A DNA stretch of 15,149 nt from Prevotellaceae bacterium (GCA_031262265.1 JAISIB010000011.1:1-15149), one strand, 5' to 3'; shown: positions 1 through 7,534, counted from the first letter of the stretch. The notes: a model not told the origin generated them from the letters alone. Numbers and translations: made by a program.

Positions 1-1080
1 AATTGGGCAAGCGGAGTACCTATGAGCACGACGGACGGTGCCGGTAACGACGTACGCTTTTCTTTTCTAACTACGCTGATGCCGCAGGCCACTTGGATGA
101 ATGCGCATGTGACGACTTCCTTGACGATAGCACCTTCCGACCGTTATCGTTATTATATGAAAAGTGGTCTGGTGTGGAGCGACGTGATTGGTATGCTGTC
201 TTACGACACGGATATTGCTTTTCACAACGTAGCGGCTGACGACGTGAACAATGTGGAGCAGGTGCGTGTTCAATATGCCGTCGTGCAGGACAGTGTGTTG
301 AAAAGATTGCCCGGTCGAGGAATGAAAGTGCTGGCTGAACCGGATGGAAACAAGACCTATTTGCATGCGACCGAAGGTTATGCGCCGATTCAAATCAGTA
401 CGGCACAAACCTCCGGCGATGGTATTACGACCGTTAAGTTGAAACCTTATCAAATAGGTAACAATGATTTAAAAGATCAGACCGTGGAACGCTGGTTCCC
501 TAACTCCATTGCAGATGTTGAGAACCAAATTACAACAGAATTGGCAAAACCGAAAGAAGAACGTTCGGCCGTTTTCTTAGGCGTGCACGGTACGGATACC
601 AGCTGGGTTGAATTTTGGCAATCGTTGAATGATACGTATGGGAAAGACGGAGATGATTCGATGTGGTTCCCAAGTTATGAGCAATACTACGAGTATAATT
701 ACAATCGCGTACATGCGCGTATAGACAAGCAGGTCAACGGGAATATTCTGCGGGTGACGGTCGAATTGCCGGGCGGTCAATATTTCTATTATCCCTCTAC
801 GACGATCAATCTTGTAGGACTTGATGCCGAGCACGTACAGTCGATAACTGTCAACGATGCGGTGACAGGTCTCTCACACGCCGCCTACGATTCGGGATAT
901 ATGGTGAACGTGGATTGTCGCAAGGGCTTGGCGGCACGTGCTACGCATTTCACCGAACTATACGAGAAGGAAACGTTCACGCAATTGCGCGCACTGTATC
1001 TACAAGACGCGTTGTACTTCACGCGTATGCTGAAAGATGGCTCGACGAAGTCGGGGCTGCTCGGCAGATTGGGCGAATAA
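1..1080 (+). CDS. C-terminal part of a large protein, possibly NodB-like deacetylase family (5' end outside window)
   Basis: The reading frame is open to the left edge, giving N-W-A-S-G-V-P before the first Met at position 22. The gene therefore almost certainly starts upstream and that Met is probably internal. No signal peptide or membrane segment is visible in the 359 visible codons. Segments such as TTDGAGNDVRFSF, DIAFHNV, GMKVLAEPDGNKTYLHA and WFPSYEQYYEYNYNRV resemble, from memory, Bacteroidota proteins annotated as polysaccharide-deacetylase-like. I cannot see a complete metal-binding D-D plus H-x3-H set, so catalytic activity is unproven. The downstream part (about residues 235-300 from that Met) looks like a beta-rich accessory domain, followed by a helical tail. 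It ends 4 bp from the stop of the convergent tamL-like gene. Family assignment is weak; it should be treated as a protein of unknown function with a possible carbohydrate link. Confidence 0.55.
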   Translation, partial: NWASGVPMSTTDGAGNDVRFSFLTTLMPQATWMNAHVTTSLTIAPSDRYRYYMKSGLVWSDVIGMLSYDTDIAFHNVAADDVNNVEQVRVQYAVVQDSVLKRLPGRGMKVLAEPDGNKTYLHATEGYAPIQISTAQTSGDGITTVKLKPYQIGNNDLKDQTVERWFPNSIADVENQITTELAKPKEERSAVFLGVHGTDTSWVEFWQSLNDTYGKDGDDSMWFPSYEQYYEYNYNRVHARIDKQVNGNILRVTVELPGGQYFYYPSTTINLVGLDAEHVQSITVNDAVTGLSHAAYDSGYMVNVDCRKGLAARATHFTELYEKETFTQLRALYLQDALYFTRMLKDGSTKSGLLGRLGE

Positions 1081-1084
1081 TTAC

Positions 1085-3370
1085 TTAGAAAGGATATCCG
1101 ACTGCGAAGTGGAAAGCAAAGTCGCGGCTGAAACGCGGATGTAGCAACGGGTAACGGTCGCGGCCGCTTTTGTAAACGGGATTGATGGCTTTCATACCTC
1201 CGTCGAAACGAATGACTATGAAATCCATATTCAAGCGCAGTCCCAATCCGTAGGCGACGGCAATTTGTTTATAGAAAGTATTGAAGCGAAATTGACCGCC
1301 GGGCTGGCTCTCGTTATTACGAAGCGTCCAAATATTGCCGGCGTCGATGAAAGCCGCACCTTGCAGTTTCCAAAACAGTTCGCTGCGTAGCTCCACGCTC
1401 GCATCGAATTTGATTTCGCCCGAATGGTTGAGGAAGTTGCCGTCGCCGGGGAAAGAACCCGGCCCTAAATTGCGCACAGCCCAACCACGTACGCTGTTGG
1501 CACCACCCGAGAAGTATTGCTTCTCAAACGGTAGTACGCGCGCGTTGCCATAAGGGACGGCCAGACCGAGACCTACGTGATAGGCGAAAGAATTGCCGGG
1601 CGTAATTACTTTGTTGGCGGCAAAATCGAAATCCACCTTGATGTACTGGGCAAACGGAATCTCAAAAATAGAATATTCGTTGGCACTGTTCTTCGGCAGA
1701 CTTAGCAAAGAGGAAATACCATATAGTAAATTGCCCGCCGACTCAATACCTGCGCGAATAGAATAGGAATCTGAGGAAATATTATTGTTTATCAAGCTAC
1801 CTCCGATGCTGTTATAATTGAACGAGTAGCCCGCGTGCATGATAAATCTGTTCTTGTAATTGTATTCGAGGATGTAGTTGTTCTCATTTTCCAAGTAGTC
1901 TTTGCGAAATTGTTCGGAGATCCAGGGCATAAACAGGTAATTTATGTCAATGAGGTCTACTCGGTGTTGATTTCTGCCTTGTTGCCAGCGATAGCCCCAC
2001 GAAGCGGAGGTCAGCAAGCGAGAGAATTCGGGGCGCAACTGGTAATTGTAGAGGAGCGAGAACTCCGACGAAGCGCGAATTCCTCGTTTGAAATCGGAAG
2101 AAAGAAAGGGGAACAGGAAATTGGGAAAGTTCAGATTGGCCTCAACGGAGTTCTCCACGTAATTATCATACTGATATTCGTTGCCCAATCCCGATATTGC
2201 TTCGTACGCCCCCCTAAATCGTATCAACAAGCGTTCCGAACCTTTGAATAAGTTACGATGTTGATAGGATACGGCGGCGGCGGCACCCAAATCACCGGCT
2301 GAGTTAGTGCCTTCCAACTCGAAGGAAACGGAGTGAGGTTTGCTTGGCGTGAGAATAACATACGCGTCCAACGCATTATTGTCCGATGTTTCGGTGAAAC
2401 GGATATTAGTATATCGCAATGCCGACATTCGTCCGAGATTGTTGTAGGTACGTTGTACGTCTCGTTCGCTGTAAAGCGCATGCGGACGAATGAAGAGATT
2501 ATCCGTTAATACTTTCGGGCGAAAAGATAGGCGTTCGTTATAATAAATAGGATAGCCGTTGTAATGCAAACTATCGTTTGTAGCCAACGTTTGCTCGAAA
2601 GAGGCTTGCGTCGCATCGTAATCCGTGACGAAACTGACCTCGCGTATCGAATAGGCACGGTGTGTTCCTACGCTATCGGCAGAGAAACGGTAGGGTTGCA
2701 AGCGTACTCGCAAATCTACGCGGTACGTACCGGCGACGGTATCCGCATCGTAGGTGATGAAGTCTTTATTGAATTTATAGTAGCCTTGTTGTTGCAACAC
2801 GTCGGCAATACGTTGTCGTTCGGCGTCCAGTACATTGATGTCGAACGCCATGTCCTCGTGCAACATGCTCGCGGCATCGGTTGCCCGCACATGCCGGTAA
2901 ATGGTAGAGTCGGGTATGTGATAGGAAATTCGACTTACCGTATACGCTTTTCCCGGCCGGACGTGATACGTTAGTTTGAGCTTTTTATCTTTACGAGCTT
3001 CCGTACGCTCGACACGTGCGCCGATGTAGCCCATATTTTGCAAGGCGTGCGTAATTTCGACGCGCGAACGTTCGGCTTGCGCGTCATCGTAAATCACGGG
3101 AGGGTTGCCTATTTTACGGAGCAGGCGGTTGTACCAACGCGTCGAGTCGCGGCCGGACAGACTGTATATATGTAATTGAGTTTTGAACAGACCAAACCAT
3201 TTTCCGTTCGGGTTTTGTCGTACGTACGGCTTCAATTCCGATGCGCGCACAGGAGTTTGCTCGGTTTCTATCTTTACCGCATCCAATAAATAGGCTTCAT
3301 TGGGCACGTACTTGGTCGTGGCGCATGCCGACAAGCACAAGCAACAGAGAGCGGATAGGTATTTCTTCAT
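1085..3370 (-). CDS. tamL: TamL-like BamA/TamA family outer-membrane assembly lipoprotein
   Basis: This 761-aa protein is a predicted outer-membrane 16-stranded barrel of the Omp85 superfamily with periplasmic POTRA repeats. It is expected to act in insertion or assembly of envelope proteins. The N-terminus is a signal peptide ending in a lipobox, L-S-A-C16, so it should be lipidated. Lipidation is typical of the Bacteroidota TamL variant and unlike proteobacterial TamA. Residues of about 30-345 are POTRA-like alpha/beta repeats, and about 350-761 form the barrel. The Omp85 hallmark loop is present as SGGANSVRGW (621-630), with the VRGW tetrad at 627-630. IDAGNIW (675-681) and a terminal Phe761 also fit a barrel end. 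An AGGA-containing tract lies just before the ATG. The gene starts 9 bp after the SGNH hydrolase stop, so both are likely on one transcript. Its usual partner TamB is not adjacent. The family is secure; the tamL symbol rests on the lipobox and phylum. Confidence 0.88.
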   Translation of the reverse strand: MKKYLSALCCLCLSACATTKYVPNEAYLLDAVKIETEQTPVRASELKPYVRQNPNGKWFGLFKTQLHIYSLSGRDSTRWYNRLLRKIGNPPVIYDDAQAERSRVEITHALQNMGYIGARVERTEARKDKKLKLTYHVRPGKAYTVSRISYHIPDSTIYRHVRATDAASMLHEDMAFDINVLDAERQRIADVLQQQGYYKFNKDFITYDADTVAGTYRVDLRVRLQPYRFSADSVGTHRAYSIREVSFVTDYDATQASFEQTLATNDSLHYNGYPIYYNERLSFRPKVLTDNLFIRPHALYSERDVQRTYNNLGRMSALRYTNIRFTETSDNNALDAYVILTPSKPHSVSFELEGTNSAGDLGAAAAVSYQHRNLFKGSERLLIRFRGAYEAISGLGNEYQYDNYVENSVEANLNFPNFLFPFLSSDFKRGIRASSEFSLLYNYQLRPEFSRLLTSASWGYRWQQGRNQHRVDLIDINYLFMPWISEQFRKDYLENENNYILEYNYKNRFIMHAGYSFNYNSIGGSLINNNISSDSYSIRAGIESAGNLLYGISSLLSLPKNSANEYSIFEIPFAQYIKVDFDFAANKVITPGNSFAYHVGLGLAVPYGNARVLPFEKQYFSGGANSVRGWAVRNLGPGSFPGDGNFLNHSGEIKFDASVELRSELFWKLQGAAFIDAGNIWTLRNNESQPGGQFRFNTFYKQIAVAYGLGLRLNMDFIVIRFDGGMKAINPVYKSGRDRYPLLHPRFSRDFAFHFAVGYPF

Positions 3371-3379
3371 ATTTCCTAT

Positions 3380-4120
3380 TTACAACCCCGACTTTTCTAT
3401 CCAGAGATTGGCCATTCGTTGGTGTCCGGCGGCAGTAGGATGGATGCCGTCCCAAATCCAATAGGTGTTGTTGGAGGTAGGGATTTGGAGCAATTCATCA
3501 AAGAGGGTATTATAAGGAAGATACGCGGCCTTGTAATCGGCTGCGATACGCTCTACGATGGCAGCGCATTGGCGTACCAAACTATCGCGTTCCGCAAAAT
3601 CACGACTTCGGCGCATATTGCCCGTATTGGCTACGAACGGTGCACCCAAGACGATCTTCAGCTTCGGATTGGCTTGCAACGAACGATCGAGTAGGGCGCG
3701 ATAGCGCGTTTCCCAGTCGGCGAAATCAAAAGATTGCTTTTTGTCGCCCTGCAAATAGGCGTGCACGTCATTTGTCCCGACCAAAATGGATAGTACATCG
3801 GGCTTTATGTCGATAGCGTCCGATTCCCAACGTTTTTCCAAGTCGGCCAGTGTATTTCCGCTAATGCCTCGATTGAAGAACTCGTATGCTTGTTCCGGGA
3901 AGTTTCCTTGATAATATGCGGCACACAGGAACATATAGCTATGCCCGTAGATGTGGTTTTGATCCCATAGGTTGCGCTCGGAAGCAGGTGCGTCCGTCCC
4001 GCCACTATTACCCCAGCCGCCATCGGTAATGGAGTCGCCGATAAAAAGAATGCGCTGACCCGAATTGGCGGGCGCAGTTATACAGATAAGCCCCACCAGA
4101 AGAATGATCATTTGTTTCAT
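3380..4120 (-). CDS. Secreted SGNH/GDSL-family hydrolase (acyl or acetyl esterase)
   Basis: This 246-aa exported enzyme is predicted to hydrolyse ester bonds, such as acetyl groups on carbohydrates or lipid acyl groups. The N-terminus is a cleavable signal peptide (about residues 1-21) with no lipobox Cys, so the product is periplasmic or secreted. All four SGNH blocks are visible. Block I is GDSITDGG with nucleophile Ser30. Block II is RGISGNT with Gly at 85 or 88. Block III is GTND with Asn117. Block V is DGIHPTAAGH with Asp224 and His227. Length fits single-domain SGNH esterases. It is the first gene of a two-gene unit with the tamL-like gene and has a TAnnTTTG motif upstream. Met4 is a possible alternative start. 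The substrate cannot be read from the sequence. Carbohydrate acetylesterases and lysophospholipase-like enzymes share this fold. Confidence 0.9.
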   Translation of the reverse strand: MKQMIILLVGLICITAPANSGQRILFIGDSITDGGWGNSGGTDAPASERNLWDQNHIYGHSYMFLCAAYYQGNFPEQAYEFFNRGISGNTLADLEKRWESDAIDIKPDVLSILVGTNDVHAYLQGDKKQSFDFADWETRYRALLDRSLQANPKLKIVLGAPFVANTGNMRRSRDFAERDSLVRQCAAIVERIAADYKAAYLPYNTLFDELLQIPTSNNTYWIWDGIHPTAAGHQRMANLWIEKSGL

Positions 4121-4157
4121 GGATCGCTTTATTATAAAGGATTAAATGAAGTAGGCA

Positions 4158-4165
4158 CAAAGATA
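4158..4165 (-). promoter_or_regulatory. Promoter -7 motif for the SGNH hydrolase-tamL unit
   Basis: On the minus strand this reads TATCTTTG, an exact match to the Bacteroidota -7 consensus TAnnTTTG. It lies about 40 bp before the hydrolase start, giving a short leader. The -33 TTTG element is weak; a TTTC lies 17 bp further upstream at 4183-4186. Motif match and position are seen; activity is inferred. Confidence 0.6.
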
Positions 4166-4198
4166 TATGAAATTTTTCTCCTGAAATAATTTATTCCG

Positions 4199-4206
4199 TA
4201 CATTTG
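4199..4206 (+). promoter_or_regulatory. Promoter -7 motif for the nitroreductase-aroK unit
   Basis: TACATTTG matches the Bacteroidota -7 consensus TAnnTTTG and lies 28 bp before the nitroreductase ATG. A T-rich tract (4173-4177) is near the expected -33 position. The sequence between motif and start is AT-rich with no Shine-Dalgarno, as is common in this phylum. It forms a divergent pair with the minus-strand motif at 4158-4165 in a 114-bp intergenic region. Confidence 0.6.
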
Positions 4207-4234
4207 CTACGAATATTAATTAAAACTCAAAACA

Positions 4235-4840
4235 ATGGGACAAAGAACCTTTATTGAAGCAGTGAAGCACAGGCGTTCGTACTATGCTATCAACCACCAA
4301 TCTCCTCTGTCGGCCGAGCAAATAGAACAGCTCATCAATGACGCCGTACTCTATCTGCCATCCGCATTCAACTCGCAATCGGCACGCGTCGTGCTTCTAC
4401 TGGGCAAACATCACGCACGTCTGTGGGAAATCGTCAAGGATACGTTGCGTAAAATCGTTCCTCCGGCTGCTTTCGGGAAGACTGAGGCGAAGATCAACGG
4501 TAGTTTTGCTTCCGGGCACGGCACTATATTGTTTTATGAAGAACAGTTGATCGTCGAAGAAATGCAGAAAGCGTTTCCCACGTATGCCGACAATTTCCCC
4601 GTCTGGTCGCAACATACTTCTGCGATTCATCAATTTACCATTTGGACAATGCTGGAAGACGCCGGCCTTGGTGCTTCTCTGCAACATTACAATCCGCTGA
4701 TCGACGCGCAGGTTGCGCAGGAATTTATGATACCCGATACATGGAAACTCATTGCGCAAATGCCCTTCGGAGTGCCTGTTGCCGAACCCGGCCCGAAAGA
4801 ATTCGAGAGCTTGGCCAAGCGCGTGAAAATATTTAAGTAA
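4235..4840 (+). CDS. Nitroreductase family protein, Frm2-like (FMN-dependent oxidoreductase)
   Basis: This 201-aa cytoplasmic flavoprotein is predicted to bind FMN and use NAD(P)H for two-electron reduction of nitro or quinone-type compounds; the natural substrate is unknown. FMN-contact motifs fit the Frm2/Hbn1-like subgroup. RRSYY (13-17) is the N-terminal phosphate-binding arginine motif. PSAFNSQSAR (42-51) is the typical PSxxNxQxxR segment. GLGASLQHYNP (144-154) and AQMPFGVP (174-181) form the C-terminal flavin-binding half. Length is normal for the subgroup, about 200 aa. The ATG follows a TAnnTTTG promoter by 28 bp. The shikimate kinase gene starts 16 bp after its stop, so the two are probably cotranscribed, although no metabolic link is obvious. 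Confidence 0.9.
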   Translation: MGQRTFIEAVKHRRSYYAINHQSPLSAEQIEQLINDAVLYLPSAFNSQSARVVLLLGKHHARLWEIVKDTLRKIVPPAAFGKTEAKINGSFASGHGTILFYEEQLIVEEMQKAFPTYADNFPVWSQHTSAIHQFTIWTMLEDAGLGASLQHYNPLIDAQVAQEFMIPDTWKLIAQMPFGVPVAEPGPKEFESLAKRVKIFK

Positions 4841-4856
4841 CGAAACGTTCGCCGCC

Positions 4857-5417
4857 GTGCACAAACTATTCTTGACGGGTTTCATGGGTTCGGGGAAGAC
4901 TACGCTGGGAAAAGCGTTTGCCCGTGCCTGCGACTATTCGTTTGTGGACTTGGACGAGTATACGGAGCGACGAGCCAATCAATCTCTGTCAAGCCTCTTT
5001 GTCGAACGCGGCGAAGAGGCTTTTCGGTTCTTAGAGCATTCGATGCTGCGCGAAGTGATAGAATCATCGTACGTCGTGATTGCTACGGGCGGCGGAACGC
5101 CGTGTTTCTTCGACAATATGGAACTGATGAACCGCGCCGGAACGACCGTCTTTCTGGATGTGCCGATCGAGCGGATTCTCCTGCGACTACGCCTCTATCC
5201 GAATGAGCGACCGATGGTCGTAGGTAAGACGGACGAGGCGTTGAGTGCTTTTGTACGCGACCGTTTGAACGAGCGGCTACCCTATTATAGACAGGCGCAA
5301 CTGGTTTTTGCGGCCGATCGGCTGGAAAACGAAGAGCAGATCAATCAATCGGTGCAGCAGCTACGTGCGCTTATAAAAAATGCGACCGACTCTCGTCGCT
5401 CGCATCCCCTTTTTTAA
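4857..5417 (+). CDS. aroK: Shikimate kinase
   Basis: This 186-aa enzyme transfers the ATP gamma-phosphate to shikimate, giving shikimate 3-phosphate, the fifth step of the chorismate pathway for aromatic amino acids. It is cytoplasmic. Visible motifs are the Walker A loop GFMGSGKT (8-15), the shikimate-contacting Asp33 in DLD (31-33), Arg57 in EEAFRFLE, the GGG motif TGGGTP (77-82), the lid arginine in NERP (Arg118), and the late DRLNERLPYY segment with its conserved arginines. The start is a GTG; the first in-frame ATG lies inside the Walker A loop and would destroy it, so GTG is required. The gene sits 16 bp behind the nitroreductase and no other aro gene is nearby. Downstream is a weak stem, GCGAC/GTCGC (5382-5399), with a T run at 5410-5415, too loosely spaced to call a firm terminator. 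Confidence 0.95.
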   Translation: MHKLFLTGFMGSGKTTLGKAFARACDYSFVDLDEYTERRANQSLSSLFVERGEEAFRFLEHSMLREVIESSYVVIATGGGTPCFFDNMELMNRAGTTVFLDVPIERILLRLRLYPNERPMVVGKTDEALSAFVRDRLNERLPYYRQAQLVFAADRLENEEQINQSVQQLRALIKNATDSRRSHPLF

Positions 5418-5470
5418 TAAATTGTGTATTAATCAATCCAGAATCTACAACTTGTTATTGTATTTCGCGA

Positions 5471-5478
5471 CAAAGATA
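5471..5478 (-). promoter_or_regulatory. Orphan promoter-like -7 motif directed antisense to aroK
   Basis: On the minus strand this reads TATCTTTG, matching TAnnTTTG exactly. No minus-strand gene follows; a transcript would run antisense into the 3' end of aroK. A canonical -33 TTTG is missing at 19-21 bp. It could be a chance match in AT-rich DNA, a relic of a lost gene, or an antisense RNA start. Confidence 0.25.
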
Positions 5479-5603
5479 TGACCTTATTTTGCAACTTAGT
5501 CGCAGTTTATACAATTTTTTTAATCACGACCGGCTAATTTATATAAAATCCAAAAAGCAAAGTTTTACGCCGGAACGCGCTACTTTTATTCTCCTCCCGA
5601 GTT

Positions 5604-5666
5604 GTTGAAATAACAAAGTCGCTCGTTGAAATATCAAAGTCGGATATTCGCACAACAAAGCCGCTT
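5604..5666. repeat. Three tandem 21-bp units (short minisatellite-like repeat)
   Basis: Units occupy 5604-5624, 5625-5645 and 5646-5666. Units 1 and 2 match at 17 of 21 positions, counted by hand, and share GTTGAAATA and CAAAGTCG. Unit 3 is degenerate, with 14 of 21 matching unit 1 and the AACAAAG core kept. Unit 1 carries a small palindrome, TTGTT-N5-AACAA (5602-5616), and unit 2 contains TTGAAATATCAA. In the minus-strand frame the units give a seven-residue S-D-F-x-I-S-T pattern, but no convincing gene surrounds it. Confidence 0.6.
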
Positions 5667-5810
5667 ATTTTTCGTTCTTCGTAGCTAAATTTCAGCACGT
5701 CGGAGGAACTATTCGTCGGTAGGTATGACAGTATTTGATTCAAGGAATTTCTTCTCGTAGGAAAGCAACTTATTTGTTTTTTCTCTGAGCAAGAAACGCT
5801 TTTCCCTCCG

Positions 5811-7481
5811 TTAGAGCAACAACATAATAAGTATTTGGGCGATAATGACGCGCAAAAACATGCATAAGGGGTAGACGGTGGCGTAGGCGACCGAAGGCTT
5901 TCCCTCTCCGATAGTGTCGTTGGCATAAGTGAGTGCCATCGGGTTGGCCATTGCGCCGCAAAGCATACCCGAGACGGTGCCGAAATCTATTTTCATATAG
6001 CGGGATGCCAGTAAGCCTATGGCTACGGTCGGGATGATCGTCAGGAGGAATCCGGCAGAAACCCACATAATTCCTTCCGGTCGTACCACCGTCTCAAAGA
6101 AATGGCCGCCGGCATCCAATCCTAAGCAGGCCAGATAGAGAGCTAAGCCCATGGCGCGCAGCATCAGGTTGGCACTCTGCGTAGTGTAGGTGACGATGTG
6201 AAAACGGGGGCCGAACGTGCCCATCAGAATGCCTACGATGATAGGACCACCGGCCAAACCTAACTTAATCGGTGCGCCCATGCCCGAAAAGGAGACGGGT
6301 ATGGCACCGACGGCCAAGCCAAGCAGAATACCGACGAAGAAAACGATCAGGTTTGGCTCGCGCAACGAGCGCACGGTGTTGCCCAATACTTTGGCTACGT
6401 TGTGCACGGATGCTGTCTCGCCCACTACCATCAAGCTGTCACCGTATTGTAGGCGTAAGTCAGGCGTTGCCAACAAGTGGATACCCGACCGGATGACGCG
6501 CGTGATGTTGATGCCGAACAAGTTGCGTAGCCGGAGCGAACCAAGTTTCTTGCCGTTCAACTCAGGCCGTGTCATAACGATTTGTTGCGAGATCAAACGG
6601 CTATCAATGGCGTTCCAATCTATATTTTCCTGATTCCAATCGGTAGTTTCCTGCTCGCCGAACAGCACGGTGAGTGCCGGTACGTCTTTTTCGGAGGTAA
6701 TTACGAGCAGACGATCGCTTTCTTGTAGGATAGTGTCCGATGTGGGGATGCTGACGTTCCCGTCGCGCCACAGACGGGAGATAACAAATTTTCCGGCTCC
6801 CACATGTCCGATCGCGTTGATGCTTTGATTGAATACGGCCGGATTATGTACTTGAAACGTCGCTATATAGGTATGCTGAGAACTCTCTTTCTTATCTTCC
6901 GGATGTGCGTTCGGATGTTTGCCAAGCCACTTGCCGATCCAGATAAGGGCGAGGATGACGCCGACAACTCCCAGCGGGTAGGCGACGGCGCAGCCCAATG
7001 CGGGCGTTCCGGTCTCCATTCCCATCTGTTTCAAGGTTTGTTGCGCGGCTCCCAAAGCCGGTGTGTTGGTCGTCGCACCGCACAAGATACCTACCATATC
7101 CGGTAGAGAAATTCCGAAAGCGTGGCCGAATAAGATCGTCAGTAGCGTGCCCAATAGGACGATACCTACGGCTAATAGATTGAGAGAAAGTCCGTCTGAG
7201 CGAAAGGCATTAAAAAAGCCCGGACCGACTTGTAGCCCGAGCGCATAGACAAAGATGACCAAGCCGAAGCTTTCCGTAAAGGAGGCTATGACAGGGTCTA
7301 TGGATAAACCAAGGTGTCCCGCCAGGATACCTATGAAAAATACAAAGGTAACGCCCAGCGAGACACCGTATATGCGGACTTTTCCCAATGAAAGCCCAAT
7401 GGCACAAATTAGCGCGATCACGATCAACGCTTGCAGTGCCGAATGTTCAATAAATAGTCCCTCAATAAAACTTGTGCCCAT
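5811..7481 (-). CDS. YidE/YbjL-type transporter of the AspT family with two TrkA-C domains
   Basis: This 556-aa inner-membrane transporter belongs to the aspartate:alanine exchanger (AspT) group. The layout is duplicated: a first membrane half (about 15-185), two cytoplasmic TrkA-C/RCK_C domains (about 205-280 and 290-370), then a second membrane half (about 378-556). Each half carries the family signature, GATTNTPAL (135-143) and GAMANPMALTYA (509-520). Length matches E. coli YidE/YbjL proteins. The frame is open from 7526, but I start at 7481. The extra 15 residues are not membrane-like, and a promoter motif at 7504-7511 would lie inside the longer coding region, leaving only the 7481 start on the transcript. 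It lies 53 bp after the GH2 gene and could also be read through from it. The substrate is unknown; amino-acid or dicarboxylate exchange is the family expectation. Confidence 0.9.
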   Translation of the reverse strand: MGTSFIEGLFIEHSALQALIVIALICAIGLSLGKVRIYGVSLGVTFVFFIGILAGHLGLSIDPVIASFTESFGLVIFVYALGLQVGPGFFNAFRSDGLSLNLLAVGIVLLGTLLTILFGHAFGISLPDMVGILCGATTNTPALGAAQQTLKQMGMETGTPALGCAVAYPLGVVGVILALIWIGKWLGKHPNAHPEDKKESSQHTYIATFQVHNPAVFNQSINAIGHVGAGKFVISRLWRDGNVSIPTSDTILQESDRLLVITSEKDVPALTVLFGEQETTDWNQENIDWNAIDSRLISQQIVMTRPELNGKKLGSLRLRNLFGINITRVIRSGIHLLATPDLRLQYGDSLMVVGETASVHNVAKVLGNTVRSLREPNLIVFFVGILLGLAVGAIPVSFSGMGAPIKLGLAGGPIIVGILMGTFGPRFHIVTYTTQSANLMLRAMGLALYLACLGLDAGGHFFETVVRPEGIMWVSAGFLLTIIPTVAIGLLASRYMKIDFGTVSGMLCGAMANPMALTYANDTIGEGKPSVAYATVYPLCMFLRVIIAQILIMLLL

Positions 7482-7503
7482 CGTCGTGCAATTTTTACGG
7501 GCA

Positions 7504-7511
7504 CAAATGTA
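7504..7511 (-). promoter_or_regulatory. Promoter -7 motif for the transporter gene
   Basis: On the minus strand this reads TACATTTG, an exact TAnnTTTG match lying 22 bp before the 7481 start codon. The heptamer GCACAAA (plus-strand reading) occurs twice, at 7501-7507 and 7521-7527, two turns apart. A TTTG sits only 12 bp upstream, too close for a canonical -33. The motif lies in the 53-bp gap after the GH2 stop. Confidence 0.5.
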
Positions 7512-7534
7512 GGGAAATTTGCACAAAGTACGCT

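Larger units (their letters stand above)
5418..5810. other. 393-bp convergent intergenic region without a supported gene
   Basis: This spacer lies between the 3' ends of aroK (+) and the transporter gene (-). It is AT-rich relative to its neighbours. It holds a T run just after aroK, an isolated minus-strand TAnnTTTG motif (5471-5478), and three tandem 21-bp units (5604-5666). A minus-strand open frame crosses it (5926-5534), but it begins inside the transporter gene and has low-complexity translation, so I do not call it a gene. No tRNA or clear structured RNA was recognised. Confidence 0.6.

Noticed and set aside
1835..2251. Plus-strand 138-aa open frame
   Set aside because: It is fully antisense to the well-supported tamL-like barrel and resembles no known protein; a frame shadow.
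5382..5415. Intrinsic terminator after aroK
   Set aside because: The stem is only 5 bp and the T run begins 10 nt beyond it, so it is too weak to list as a terminator.
5534..5926. Minus-strand 130-aa open frame with S-D-F-x-I-S-T repeats
   Set aside because: It starts inside the transporter gene in another frame, its translation is low in complexity and Ser/Arg-rich, and no start signal is seen; the repeat is better treated as DNA.
6217..6633. Plus-strand 138-aa open frame
   Set aside because: It is antisense to the transporter gene, with Pro/Arg/Thr-rich translation typical of a shadow frame.
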